From contig CAAECY010000046.1 of assembly GCA_900754475.1 (NCBI GenBank), positions 8,345 through 72,344 of the forward strand: 64,000 nucleotides of DNA. The letters run 5' to 3'. How positions within the stretch are numbered: the stretch's first letter is position 1; the number at the start of each line of letters is the position of its first letter. The position numbers were made by a program, and so were the translations under genes. Below are positions 11,665-20,570 of this stretch, one piece after another. Under the pieces are notes generated by a model that had not been told where the DNA came from, searched no databases, and saw only the letters and a program-made list of their open reading frames with translations. This DNA is from an uncultured Sutterella sp. (GTDB taxonomy: Bacteria > Pseudomonadota > Gammaproteobacteria > Burkholderiales > Burkholderiaceae_F).

Positions 11665-11713
11665 GATGCGTGTTCCTTCGAAACGAACGAACCCTGAGGT
11701 AGAGCGGGCGCGA

Positions 11714-12868
11714 TCAGCGGATCTTGAGGGTCGAAAGACCGATCAGCACCAAAATGAACGTGATGATCCAGAAGCGCGTCACCACCTGCGTTTCCTTCCA
11801 GCCCTTGAGCTCGAAGTGGTGATGAATCGGCGCCATGAGGAAGATGCGCTTGCCGTGCGAGAGTCGGAAGTAGACCGTCTGAATCATGACGGAGAGCGTT
11901 TCGACGACGAACACCCCGCCCATGACGGCGAGAACGAGTTCCTGACGGGCGATGACGGCCATCGTGCCGAGGCACCCGCCCAAAGCAAGCGCCCCCACGT
12001 CGCCCATGAAGACCTGAGCGGGATGCGCGTTGAACCAGAGGAAGGCCAAGCCCGCCCCCGCAAGCGCCGCCGCGATGATGACGAGTTCGCCCGCGCCCGG
12101 GATGTAGGGGAAGATGAGGTAGTTCGCGAAGTCGGGGCGCCCCACCACGTAGCAGAAGATCCCGAGGGCGGAACCGACGAGGACCGACGGGAGAATCGCG
12201 AGACCGTCCAGGCCGTCCGTGAGGTTCACGGCGTTCGACGAGCCCACGATCACGACGTACGTGAAGGCCATGAAGCCGATCATCCCGAAGGGGAGCGCAA
12301 TGTCCTTGAAGAAGGGGACGAGGAGGTGCAGGTTCGTGCTCACGTCAAGCGGAAAGCGCGCGTCGTACCAGGCGGAAAGCGTCTCCGCGAGCGTGCCGCC
12401 CGCCGGAACGCTCAGCGCGAAGACGAGGTAGAAGGCGGCCAAGAGCCCGATCACGGACTGCCAGGCGAACTTTTCACGCGCGCTCATGCCGCGCGGATTG
12501 TGGTGCACGACCTTGCGGTAGTCGTCGATCCAGCCGACGATCCCGTAGCCGAGCGTCACGAAGAGCACCACCCAGATGAAGCGGTTCGAGAGGTCGGCCC
12601 AGAGGAGCGTCGACACCGTGATCGCCACGAGCATGAGGGCGCCGCCCATCGTGGGCGTGCCGTCCTTGACGAGGTGGGTCTTGGGGCCGCAGTCGCGCAC
12701 CGCCTGCCCGAAGTGCATGGCGCGCAGCCGTCGGATCATCCAGGGACCCGCCGCAAAGCCGATGAAAAGCGCCGTGAGCGCTGCCATGAGCGCGCGCAGC
12801 GTGAGGTAGTTGAATACGCCGAACCCCGTGACGGAGCTCGACCAGTTGCGGAAAAGTTCAAGAAGCAT
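11714..12868 (-). CDS. mraY: Phospho-N-acetylmuramoyl-pentapeptide transferase MraY
   Basis: Integral inner-membrane enzyme that transfers phospho-MurNAc-pentapeptide to undecaprenyl phosphate, forming lipid I. The 384-residue product has roughly ten transmembrane segments. Signatures are the Mg-binding aspartates ([21 protein letters not shown]), [13 protein letters not shown] and the cytoplasmic [11 protein letters not shown] loop. The ATG at 12868 gives the family N-terminus MLLELFRNW; no strong Shine-Dalgarno is seen. murF ends 37 bp upstream. Confidence 0.97.
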   Translation of the reverse strand: MLLELFRNWSSSVTGFGVFNYLTLRALMAALTALFIGFAAGPWMIRRLRAMHFGQAVRDCGPKTHLVKDGTPTMGGALMLVAITVSTLLWADLSNRFIWVVLFVTLGYGIVGWIDDYRKVVHHNPRGMSAREKFAWQSVIGLLAAFYLVFALSVPAGGTLAETLSAWYDARFPLDVSTNLHLLVPFFKDIALPFGMIGFMAFTYVVIVGSSNAVNLTDGLDGLAILPSVLVGSALGIFCYVVGRPDFANYLIFPYIPGAGELVIIAAALAGAGLAFLWFNAHPAQVFMGDVGALALGGCLGTMAVIARQELVLAVMGGVFVVETLSVMIQTVYFRLSHGKRIFLMAPIHHHFELKGWKETQVVTRFWIITFILVLIGLSTLKIR

Positions 12869-12905
12869 GATGAAGGATGAGCATCGCGCCGCACGTGCGG
12901 CCGGC

Positions 12906-14363
12906 TCAGTTTTCGTTGGTGGGATTTCGGGGTGCGTCGTCGCGGCGCGCATGAAGTTCGAGAAGGCGGGCCACGACCCGATCGAACCCCATCGAATGAC
13001 TCGCCTTCACGGTGAAAGCGGCCTTCGACGCGGGAAGTTCGGTGAGGTGTTCGAGCAGCTCCGCAACCGTCGCGAACCGGCGCGCACCCGCGCCGCAGGC
13101 TTCGGCCGCGTACTGCGAGAGTTCGCCGCACGTCCAGAGCGTAAGGCCCAATTCCCGAGCGTAAGCGCCCACTTCGGCGTGACAGGCGGGACCGTCTTTC
13201 CCGACCTCGCCCATGTCGCCCATGAGGAAGACCTTCGCGGGGCTCGGATCCTCGACGAGAATCCGCATGGCGGCCTTCATGCTGTCGGGGTTCGCATTGT
13301 AGGCCTCGTCGTAAATCGTGATGTCGGAGCCGTCTTCGGTGCGAATCGCAGCGCCGCGGCCGCGAAGGGCGCGAAAGTTCGTGAGCGCCTCGACGATCGC
13401 TTCGTCCGGAATTCCGAGCGTGCGGGCGGCGAGCGCCGCCCCCGCCGCGTTGTGGCGGTTGTGTTCGCCCGCCATCCCGAAGGGAAAGACGAGGCACGCG
13501 GCGCCGCCCGGCGTGCGGTCCGAAAAGACGAGCACCGCGTCGCCCCGTTCGTCGAGCGTCATGCGGGCGTCGGCCTTGACCGTGGGGTCGGTCGCGAACG
13601 TGAGCGCACGCACGCCTCGGGCGCGCGCGATCGAGGCCCAGACGTCGCACGAGGCGTCGTCCGAGGGGTAGACGGCAAAGCCCGAATCGGGCAAGGCCGC
13701 TACGGCCAGGCCGTTTTCCCAGGCCGTTTCGCGTACGCCTGCGAGAAACTCCTGATGTTCGCGCTGCGCGTTCGTCAGAAGCACCGTGTCGGGGCGGATC
13801 CAGTCCGCGAGGCGCGCGAGCTCTCCGGGGTGGTTCATCCCGGCTTCGACAACGGCGTACTCGGTTCCGTGCGGGAAGCTCAAGAGCGTCTGCGGCACCC
13901 CCACGTGGTTGTTGAAATTCCCCGCGGTCGAGGCGGTTCGATCGCCGTGCGCGGCGCGCAGGATCGCCGCCACCATCTGCGTGGTGGTGGTTTTTCCGTT
14001 GCTCCCCGCCACCGCGACGATGCGCGCGCCGAGCTCTCGGCGGTACCGTGCGGCGATCGCCCCGTAGGCTTCGACCGTGTCGGCAACGACGAACTGTGCG
14101 ATGTCGGCGTCAACGGGACGCGCGACGAGGGCCGCGGTCGCACCGCGACGGGCAACGTCCGCGACGAAGTCGTGGCCGTCGAAGCGCTCGCCCGGCAGGG
14201 CGACGAAAAGCGTGCCCGGGCCCGCGCGGCGCGAATCCGAGAGGATCGCGTCGATCGCACCCTCGGGAAGCGTTTCGGGCGCCTTCAAAAGCAGCCCTTC
14301 GACCGCCTCGAGCGCCTCTTTGATCCACAGGGCGTCGAGGCTGAGACGTTGTACGGAACTCAT
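12906..14363 (-). CDS. murF: UDP-N-acetylmuramoyl-tripeptide--D-alanyl-D-alanine ligase MurF
   Basis: Mur ligase that adds the D-Ala-D-Ala dipeptide made by Ddl, completing the UDP-MurNAc-pentapeptide. The 485-residue product carries the ATP loop GSNGKTTTT near 120-128, [11 protein letters not shown] in the central domain and a C-terminal KASHSMGFD segment. Two ATGs are in frame; the one at 14363 is chosen because AGGAAG lies about 7 bp upstream, whereas the ATG at 14378 has no ribosome site and is only 4 bp past the murE stop. Confidence 0.96.
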   Translation of the reverse strand: MSSVQRLSLDALWIKEALEAVEGLLLKAPETLPEGAIDAILSDSRRAGPGTLFVALPGERFDGHDFVADVARRGATAALVARPVDADIAQFVVADTVEAYGAIAARYRRELGARIVAVAGSNGKTTTTQMVAAILRAAHGDRTASTAGNFNNHVGVPQTLLSFPHGTEYAVVEAGMNHPGELARLADWIRPDTVLLTNAQREHQEFLAGVRETAWENGLAVAALPDSGFAVYPSDDASCDVWASIARARGVRALTFATDPTVKADARMTLDERGDAVLVFSDRTPGGAACLVFPFGMAGEHNRHNAAGAALAARTLGIPDEAIVEALTNFRALRGRGAAIRTEDGSDITIYDEAYNANPDSMKAAMRILVEDPSPAKVFLMGDMGEVGKDGPACHAEVGAYARELGLTLWTCGELSQYAAEACGAGARRFATVAELLEHLTELPASKAAFTVKASHSMGFDRVVARLLELHARRDDAPRNPTNEN

Positions 14364-14382
14364 ACCGATCTTCCTCATTCGA

Positions 14383-15918
14383 TTAGTCGTGCGCGCGGGC
14401 GGCCTTCGCGAACTCGATCGTGCGGCGTTCGTTGAGCGCTTCGTTCACGACTTCGACGTCGCTGAAGTGGTGACGAACACCCGCCGTCTCCTGATAGTCT
14501 TCGTGCCCTTTGCCCGCAACGAGAACGACGTCCTCGGGAGCCGCTTCGAGCATCGCGCGAAGAATGGCTTCGCGACGATCGATCGCGCACTCGGCCCCGG
14601 GCGCCCCCGCGAGCACGTCGCGGGCGATGGCTTCGGGGTCTTCCGAGCGCGGGTTGTCGCTCGTGACGAGCACGCGGTCCGCCAACCGGACGGCCGCCGC
14701 CCCCATCATCGGGCGCTTGCCCGGGTCGCGGTCGCCGCCGCAGCCGAAGACCGCCCAGAGGCGGCCGCCGCGGTGTTCCGCGATCGGGCGCAGGCTTTCG
14801 AGCGCCTTTTCCAAGGCGTCGGGCGTGTGACTGTAGTCGACGACCGCAAGGGGCGTGCCCTCGCGCTCGATCATCTGCATGCGACCCGCAGGGGGCAAGA
14901 GAGCGCCCAGGTGCGGGAGCACCGCTTCGAGAGGAACGCCCGCGGCGAGCACCGCCGCCGCGGCTTCAAGCAGGTTCGAAACGTTGAAGTCGCCCGCGAT
15001 GCGCGCTTCGACGGGATGCGCCGTGCCGTCGAGCACGAGCGAAAAACGCATGCCCGATGCAAACGGCCGCACGTCGCGCGCTTCGACGCGGTGGCGGGCC
15101 CCTTCGAGCGTGCGTCCTTCGAGGCTCGTCGTCCAGAGTTCGGCGCCCGACGCAAGCGCCGCCTTCGCCATGCGCGCCCCTTCGGGGTCGTCGGCGTTCA
15201 CCACCGCGGCCTTGAGGCCCGGCCACGCGAAAAGGCGCGCCTTCGCTTCGGCGTACGCGTCCATCGTGCCGTGGTAGTCGAGGTGGTCGCGCGTGAGATT
15301 CGTAAAGACGGCAACGTCGACCTTCGTCCCCGAAAGGCGCCCCTGAACGAGCCCGATCGAACTCGCTTCGACCGCGAAGGCTTCGGCCCCCGCGGCGACG
15401 AGGTCGGCCGCAACCCCCTGGAAGGACACCGCGTCGGGCGTCGTGAGTCCGGGCACTTCAAAGCGCATGCCGCCCAAGCGGCAGCCGATCGTACCGACGA
15501 CGGCGCCCGGGCGACCCGCGCGCGTCATCAGTTCGGCGATCCAGTGCGTGGTCGTCGTCTTCCCGTTCGTACCCGTGACGGCAAAGCCCGTCATGCGGGC
15601 GGTCGGGTCGCCGTAAAAGCCCGCGGCGATTTCGCCCAAGCGCGCCGTGAGGTTTTCGGTCGCAAGCGACGCGATCGGATGCCGTTCGGGCGCCGCGGGG
15701 AGGCTTCCCGAATTTTCTTCGGGACGCTCCTCCAGGAGAACACCCGCCGCACCGCGGGCCATCGCCACGCGAATGTAGGTGCGCCCGTCGACGCGCGCCC
15801 CGGGGACGGCGACGAAAATGTCGCCGGGCTCCACCCGGCGGCTGTCGAGACGCAGGCGCGCCCCGTCGTGAGCGAGGCTCTTGAGCCACGCGAGAATTTC
15901 AGCGGTTGTTCGTTCCAT
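14383..15918 (-). CDS. murE: UDP-MurNAc-tripeptide synthetase MurE (meso-diaminopimelate adding)
   Basis: Mur ligase adding the third residue of the stem peptide. The 511-residue product has the ATP loop GTNGKTTTT near 115-123. The DNPR motif (about 419-422) in VTSDNPRSED selects meso-diaminopimelate rather than lysine, as expected for a Gram-negative. It is placed between ftsI and murF in standard order; 43 bp separate it from ftsI. Confidence 0.97.
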   Translation of the reverse strand: MERTTAEILAWLKSLAHDGARLRLDSRRVEPGDIFVAVPGARVDGRTYIRVAMARGAAGVLLEERPEENSGSLPAAPERHPIASLATENLTARLGEIAAGFYGDPTARMTGFAVTGTNGKTTTTHWIAELMTRAGRPGAVVGTIGCRLGGMRFEVPGLTTPDAVSFQGVAADLVAAGAEAFAVEASSIGLVQGRLSGTKVDVAVFTNLTRDHLDYHGTMDAYAEAKARLFAWPGLKAAVVNADDPEGARMAKAALASGAELWTTSLEGRTLEGARHRVEARDVRPFASGMRFSLVLDGTAHPVEARIAGDFNVSNLLEAAAAVLAAGVPLEAVLPHLGALLPPAGRMQMIEREGTPLAVVDYSHTPDALEKALESLRPIAEHRGGRLWAVFGCGGDRDPGKRPMMGAAAVRLADRVLVTSDNPRSEDPEAIARDVLAGAPGAECAIDRREAILRAMLEAAPEDVVLVAGKGHEDYQETAGVRHHFSDVEVVNEALNERRTIEFAKAARAHD

Positions 15919-15961
15919 GTCGTTTCCTTTGGGTCGGATTCGGTCTTGTCGGCGGGGGTCT

Positions 15962-17779
15962 TCAGCGCTGCAGCTCGGAGAGGAACTTCCCCGACGCGAG
16001 CGTCGCGTCGTCGGGCGTCACCATGAGCGTGCGCAGGGTGCCGGCGGCCACCGCGTTGAATACGGGGGCCGCGGCGCGGCCGCCGAAGTGGCTGCCGCGT
16101 TTGGGTTCGTCGATCATGACGGCCACGATGAAGCGGGGCTGCACGGCGGGAACGATCCCGACGAAACTCGCCACGGTGTCGTTCGTATAGCGGCCGTTTT
16201 TCACCTTGTTGGCCGTCCCCGTTTTGCCCGCGACGGAGTAGCCCGCCACTTTCATCTGCGAAGCCGTACCGCCGCGGCGCACGGTGTTCATCATCATGGC
16301 GCGGATCGATCGGACGGTTTCGGGCTTATACACCTGCTCGCCCTGCACGGGGCCCGCGTTCGGGTCGCGCTTGAAGAGCGTCAGATCGATCACGTCGCCG
16401 TTGCGCGCGAGCGCCGTGTAGGCGCGCACGAGCTGCATGAGGGAGACCGTCACGCCGTGGCCGTAGGAAATCGTCGCCTGTTCGATCGGACGCCACGACT
16501 TCGCGGGGCGCAGGCGCCCCGCGGTCGCCCCCGGGAACCCGATGTCGGGCGCGCGCCCGAAGCCGAGCGCCGAGTACATGTCCCAGAGCGTTTGCGGAGC
16601 GATTTCGAGCGCGATTTTCACCGTGCCGATGTTGGACGATTTCGAAACGATTTCGGCCACGGTAAGGAGCCCGTAGTCGTGCGTGTCGCCGATCGTGCGG
16701 TCGCCGATCGTGAGCTTCCCCGGGGCCGTCTGAATGGTGGTGAGGGGCTTCACGATCCCCATGTCGAGCGCCTTGGCGATCGCAAAGGGTTTCATGGTCG
16801 AGCCCGGCTCGAACTGGTCCGTGAGGACGCGGTTGCGCACGCGTTCGAACTGCATCGTCGAGCGGTCGTTCGGGTCGTACGTGGGGGCGTTCACAAGCGC
16901 GAGGATTTCCCCGGTCGTCACGTCCGCCACGACGACGGCGCCCGCCTTGGCTTCCGTTTCTTCCATGGCCTTGCCGAGCGCTTCGTAGGCGATGAACTGC
17001 ACGCGCGAGTCGATCGAGAGCGTGACGTCTTTGCCCGGCACCGCCTCTTTGGCCCACACGTCGTCGACGATGCGCCCGATGCGGTCGCGAATGACGCGGC
17101 GCGCGCCCTGGTAGCCCGAGAGCTGTTCGTCGCAGGCGAGTTCGATCCCTTCCTGCCCGCGGTCGTCGCGCCCCGTAAAGCCCACGAGGTGCGCCATCAC
17201 CGGACCGTCCGGATACTCGCGGAGCACTTCGGGCGAAATGCCGATCCCGGGAATGCCGAGCTCGCGCACGGCTTCCGCCGTCGCGATGTCGCGCATGCGC
17301 GAGAGGTAGACGAAGTTGCGCGAGGTGCTGTTCTCGATTCGGTACTTCACGTCGTCGTACGTCATCCCGAGCACGAACGCGAGCTTCGTCAGGTCTTCCT
17401 GCGTCGCCTTTTTGGCAAACGCGGGGTCCGCCCAGATGCTGCGCACGGGCTGGGACGACGCGAGCACCACGCCGTTGCGGTCGAGAATTTCGCCGCGCGT
17501 TCCCGCGATGGAGAGCGTGCGCGCGTAGCGCGCCTCGCCCTGCCCCTGCAGAAAGTCGCTCGTCACGACCTGAAGCCAAAACGCCCGGAACGCGAGCAGG
17601 ATGAAGGCCGTCACGATGATGAAGAACGTGAAGTACGTGCGCCAGCGCGGGATCGGGATGACGATCAGGGGGCTCGACGAATGCGTGGGCTCCGCCTTGC
17701 GGGCCGCGCGGTCGCGTCGGATCCCGTCTTCGATCGCGCGCAACAGAGCGGAAGCCATGCGGCCGATGGGATTCCTCAC
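15962..17779 (-). CDS. ftsI: Septal transpeptidase FtsI (penicillin-binding protein 3)
   Basis: Class B PBP, the DD-transpeptidase that cross-links septal peptidoglycan with FtsW. The 605-residue product has a cytoplasmic N-terminus, one transmembrane helix at about 48-70, the PBP dimer domain, then the transpeptidase motifs STMK (Ser about 326), SSN (about 380) and KTG (about 517). The GTG at 17779 overlaps the ftsL TGA as GTGA, with GAGGAGG 7-8 bp upstream, so this start is well supported; the frame remains open much further upstream only as an antisense-like extension over ftsL and rsmH. Confidence 0.97.
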   Translation of the reverse strand: MRNPIGRMASALLRAIEDGIRRDRAARKAEPTHSSSPLIVIPIPRWRTYFTFFIIVTAFILLAFRAFWLQVVTSDFLQGQGEARYARTLSIAGTRGEILDRNGVVLASSQPVRSIWADPAFAKKATQEDLTKLAFVLGMTYDDVKYRIENSTSRNFVYLSRMRDIATAEAVRELGIPGIGISPEVLREYPDGPVMAHLVGFTGRDDRGQEGIELACDEQLSGYQGARRVIRDRIGRIVDDVWAKEAVPGKDVTLSIDSRVQFIAYEALGKAMEETEAKAGAVVVADVTTGEILALVNAPTYDPNDRSTMQFERVRNRVLTDQFEPGSTMKPFAIAKALDMGIVKPLTTIQTAPGKLTIGDRTIGDTHDYGLLTVAEIVSKSSNIGTVKIALEIAPQTLWDMYSALGFGRAPDIGFPGATAGRLRPAKSWRPIEQATISYGHGVTVSLMQLVRAYTALARNGDVIDLTLFKRDPNAGPVQGEQVYKPETVRSIRAMMMNTVRRGGTASQMKVAGYSVAGKTGTANKVKNGRYTNDTVASFVGIVPAVQPRFIVAVMIDEPKRGSHFGGRAAAPVFNAVAAGTLRTLMVTPDDATLASGKFLSELQR

Positions 17780-18183
17780 GATTTGGCCCTCCTCTGACGC
17801 TTGGCGCGCTGCGCTTCGAGTTTCGCGCGGCGTTCGGCCTGCGCGGCCGCTTCGGCGGCGATGCGTGCCTTCGTTTCTTCGGAAAGAACGACGGTGCCGT
17901 CTTTGGCCCGAACGAGCGTCACGGTGTTGTCGCCCGTGGCGCCCTTGAGGCCGAGCTCGCGCGCGCCCGCGACGATGCTCCCGGGCAGCGACGCGCGCCG
18001 AACCTTCATCTGAAGTTCGGCCTGGTCGTCCTGAAGTTTGCGCGCCGTGTCGAGTTCGCGCTCGTGCGCGACGAACACCTGACGCGTACGGTAGTGCAGG
18101 TCGACGAGCGAGAGCGCGCTCACGAAAAGCGCGAACCCGAGCACCGCCACCCACACGAGTTCGATCGGCGAGGTGCGGCTCAT
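17776..18183 (-). CDS. ftsL: Cell division protein FtsL
   Basis: Small bitopic divisome protein that forms a coiled coil with FtsB and activates FtsWI. The 135-residue product has a short cytoplasmic start, one transmembrane helix at about 9-27, a periplasmic coiled coil up to about residue 70, and an unusually long Ala/Lys/Arg/Glu-rich C-terminal tail (about 100-135). Sequence conservation in FtsL is low, so the call rests mostly on topology and position between rsmH and ftsI. GAGGTG precedes the ATG. Confidence 0.9.
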   Translation of the reverse strand: MSRTSPIELVWVAVLGFALFVSALSLVDLHYRTRQVFVAHERELDTARKLQDDQAELQMKVRRASLPGSIVAGARELGLKGATGDNTVTLVRAKDGTVVLSEETKARIAAEAAAQAERRAKLEAQRAKRQRRAKS

Positions 18184-18185
18184 CG

Positions 18186-19151
18186 TTACACCTCGATGTT
18201 CGTCCAGGGTTCGGCCGTGCGCGTGCCCGCACGCAAGATGGCGGAGCGCGCCCGCGGGTTCGCGGCGCACTCGGCTTCGCTCGGTCGGATGCGTTCGACC
18301 TCGACGAAAGCGGGCTTCGGAAGCCGGGAGGCGGGAATCGGCAGACGCGGATCGAGGTCGCGCTCGGGATGCGCGGCACGATCGAAGAAGCGCTTCACGA
18401 TGCGGTCTTCGAGCGAATGGAAACTGATGACGGCCAGGCGCCCCTCGGGCGCAAGCAGACGCCCCGCGGCGTTCAAAGCGGTGCGCAGTTCCTCGAGCTC
18501 GCGGTTCACCTCGATGCGAATCGCCTGGAAGGTTCGCGTCGCGGGGTGCTGGCCCATGTCCTTTTTGTTGCGCGGCACGACCGAGGCGACGAGGTCCGCA
18601 AGGTCGCCCGTCGTCGCAAAGGGCTTTTCCGCGCGGCGCGCGACGATCGCGCGGGCAATGGGCCCGGCGAAGCGCTCTTCGCCGTAGAGGTCGATCACGC
18701 GTCGGATGGTTTTTTCATCGGTCGTATTGAGCCACTCCGCGGCCGTCACGCCCGTCGTCGTATCCATGCGCATGTCGAGCGGCCCCTCGAAGCGGAAGGA
18801 AAACCCGCGCGAAGCGTCGTCGATCTGCGGCGAGGAGACGCCGATATCGAGAAAGACCCCGTCCACTTCGCCCGCGGCAACACCGAGGCGCGCGAGTTCT
18901 TCGGCCATCGTCGAAAAAGGCGCGTGCACGATGCGAAAACGCGCGTCGTCGATCTCGGCCGCGGCGCGCACGGCTTCCGGATCGCGGTCGAACGCGATCA
19001 ACCGGCCTTCGGGAGCGAGCTTGGCGAGAATGCGGCGGCTGTGGCCGCCTCGGCCGAACGTGCCGTCGACGTAGAGGCCGTCGGGACGGGTGACGAGCGC
19101 CTCGGGCGACTCCTCGCCGAGAACGGAAAGATGAACGAAAGGCTCGGCCAT
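18186..19151 (-). CDS. rsmH: 16S rRNA (cytosine-1402-N4)-methyltransferase RsmH
   Basis: SAM-dependent methyltransferase that modifies C1402 of 16S rRNA in the decoding centre (formerly MraW). The 321-residue product begins [11 protein letters not shown] and has the SAM-binding [12 protein letters not shown], the catalytic-region [11 protein letters not shown] and C-terminal [15 protein letters not shown]. The chosen ATG matches the family start; the long upstream frame overlaps mraZ and is discarded. The mraZ-rsmH gap (145 bp) contains a 9-bp-stem hairpin (19260-19287) without a T tract. Confidence 0.96.
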   Translation of the reverse strand: MAEPFVHLSVLGEESPEALVTRPDGLYVDGTFGRGGHSRRILAKLAPEGRLIAFDRDPEAVRAAAEIDDARFRIVHAPFSTMAEELARLGVAAGEVDGVFLDIGVSSPQIDDASRGFSFRFEGPLDMRMDTTTGVTAAEWLNTTDEKTIRRVIDLYGEERFAGPIARAIVARRAEKPFATTGDLADLVASVVPRNKKDMGQHPATRTFQAIRIEVNRELEELRTALNAAGRLLAPEGRLAVISFHSLEDRIVKRFFDRAAHPERDLDPRLPIPASRLPKPAFVEVERIRPSEAECAANPRARSAILRAGTRTAEPWTNIEV

Positions 19152-19296
19152 GACGATAAGCTTTGCTTTGTGGGAAGTTTCGGGCGGGCAAGCGAGGGAA
19201 CGTGCGAAAAACGGTGCGGCAAAGAGCCCCGAACGGGCGTCCCGCCATCCGAAGAGAGGCTTTCGGCCGGAAAACCATGGCCGAAAGCGGGCTTCG

Positions 19297-19719
19297 TCAA
19301 AAAACGAAGTCCGCCGCGTCGAGACCCGCCGCCAGGTCTTGAGCTTCGCGCTCAAGCAGCGCCGCGCGGTCCCAGAGTTCGAAGTGCGTCCCGACGCCCA
19401 CAAGCGCCGCTTCGCGCGACAAACCCGCCAACGTTCTCAGATCCGCCGGAATCAAAAGACGCCCCGCGGCGTCCCAATTCACTTCGACGGCACTGCCCAA
19501 CACAAAGCGCACCAAAGCCCTCGCCGAGTGCGGCAGGCACCTGAGCGCCTCGCACTTCTCCTCCCAGACGGGCGTCGGATAAATCACCAGACAGCCGTCG
19601 GGATGACGGGTGACGACCACGCCGCCCTCCGACTCGGCGCGCAACGCCTCCCGATGCCGCGCGGGCACCGAAAGACGCCCTTTGGCGTCGAGCACGAGAA
19701 GCGAGGTTCCCTGATACAC
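19297..19719 (-). CDS. mraZ: Transcriptional regulator MraZ
   Basis: DNA-binding AbrB-like protein that binds the operator in front of its own operon and tunes the dcw cluster. The 140-residue product has two MraZ half-repeats, each with the DxxGR(L)xxPxxxR pattern: [13 protein letters not shown] near 10-22 and [13 protein letters not shown] further on. Other MraZ proteins begin MFQGxSxLxLDxKGR, so the start is taken as the GTG at 19719 ([15 protein letters not shown]) rather than an ATG at 19833 that lies inside the operator. First gene of the dcw cluster. Confidence 0.93.
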   Translation of the reverse strand: MYQGTSLLVLDAKGRLSVPARHREALRAESEGGVVVTRHPDGCLVIYPTPVWEEKCEALRCLPHSARALVRFVLGSAVEVNWDAAGRLLIPADLRTLAGLSREAALVGVGTHFELWDRAALLEREAQDLAAGLDAADFVF

Positions 19720-19828
19720 GTACTTTGCGTCCCGAAATCGTTGCGGTCCGATCCGCAAAAATCTGTTGCCCTCTTCGGGAAGGACGACCCGTCCGCGGAT
19801 TCTTCCGCGGCACGGCATTCCGTACGAT

Positions 19829-19853
19829 CCCACTTAACCCCACATTTTCCCAC
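19829..19853 (-). promoter_or_regulatory. MraZ operator: three GTGGG repeats with 10-bp period
   Basis: On the minus strand GTGGG occurs at 19849-19853, 19839-19843 and 19829-19833, each separated by exactly 5 bp. MraZ is known to bind direct TGGG(A/N) repeats with 5-bp spacers in front of mraZ. The box ends 110 bp before the mraZ start and implies autoregulation of the dcw operon. Confidence 0.85.
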
Positions 19854-20032
19854 AAACGGGCGAATCGGGAACGGCCTAATGGGCGCGGGACAAGATTCGG
19901 ACACACTTTTGCCGGAGCCCGAAAATCGGGCGTTTTCGGGAAGCGTTTCTCGGGATGTTTCCGGGCTCTTTCGAAAACAACGCGAACCGAACAAAGCCCG
20001 AACACCATTCGAAAAATTCGGACGCAACGATT

Positions 20033-20070
20033 GAAAAAAAAGCACCCGACGTCCTCGGACGTCGGGTGCT
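20033..20070 (-). terminator. Intrinsic terminator of rnpB
   Basis: AGCACCCGACGT pairs with ACGTCGGGTGCT across 20041-20070, followed on the minus strand by eight T (20034-20041). It lies about 15 nt past the 3' end of the RNase P RNA. Confidence 0.93.
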
Positions 20071-20085
20071 TCTCGGAGTTCGTGT

Positions 20086-20403
20086 GCAGCGGGACTCCCT
20101 CTGTAAGCCGGATTATGTTCGCGTCCCCGAAGGAACGCGCGGCGGTCATTCGTCTAGGACGGCGTTCGCACGCCGCCTCAAGCCATCTACCCGCAACCGG
20201 ACCGGGCCGGTCCATTGGCTGCCTATTTGATGTTGCTCCCCGTAGAGATTGCCCGTTTCACCCGACCCGAAGTCGGCTCGTCTCTGTTGCTCTGATCCTC
20301 GCCTCGCGGCGGACAGGTGTTACCTGCTACGGCGCCCTGCGGAGTCCGGACTTTCCTCCCGCGGCATGAAGCCGCCGACGACAGCCCGAAGAACTCCCGC
20401 TGC
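20086..20403 (-). ncRNA. rnpB: RNase P RNA (bacterial type A)
   Basis: Catalytic RNA that trims the 5' leaders of pre-tRNAs. The minus strand contains the universal core GAGGAAAGTCCGGAC (reverse complement near 20344-20358) and a 3' segment matching the conserved CCGGCTTA. The 5' end GCAGCGGGA (20395-20403) pairs perfectly with TCCCGCTGC at the 3' end (20086-20094), forming helix P1, which sets the boundaries at about 318 nt, give or take a few bases. The RNA is slightly shorter than in E. coli (377 nt). It has its own promoter and terminator and lies upstream of the dcw cluster. Confidence 0.93.
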
Positions 20404-20412
20404 AGGGCGTGC

Positions 20413-20441
20413 ACTTTAGCCGTTTTTCCCGCGCCCTTCAA
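20413..20441 (-). promoter_or_regulatory. Sigma-70 promoter of rnpB
   Basis: Minus strand: -35 TTGAAG (20436-20441), 17-bp spacer, -10 TAAAGT (20413-20418). Transcription would begin at about 20405-20407, just before helix P1 of the RNase P RNA. Confidence 0.7.
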
Positions 20442-20570
20442 GGGCGGGGCGCGACTTTTGCAATTTCGGTCCCCGCGTGCTCGCGCGCGTCGGGGCGGGT
20501 TGTGGGAAAATGAGCGGTCCTTTTTTTCCTTTTGCGGGACGCGTATCTACAGCGTCCCTCGAACCTCACC

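Noticed and set aside
19719..19833. Longer MraZ starting at the ATG at 19833
   Set aside because: The extra 38 residues have no family match and the ATG lies in the operator repeats; the GTG at 19719 gives the family N-terminus.
20041..20070. Perfect palindrome as a mobile-element end or attachment site
   Set aside because: It is a hairpin followed by eight T immediately after rnpB, so it is the transcription terminator; no integrase or direct repeats are nearby.
19725..20441. Several open frames across the rnpB region on both strands
   Set aside because: The region is RNase P RNA with clear P1 pairing, core motif, promoter and terminator.
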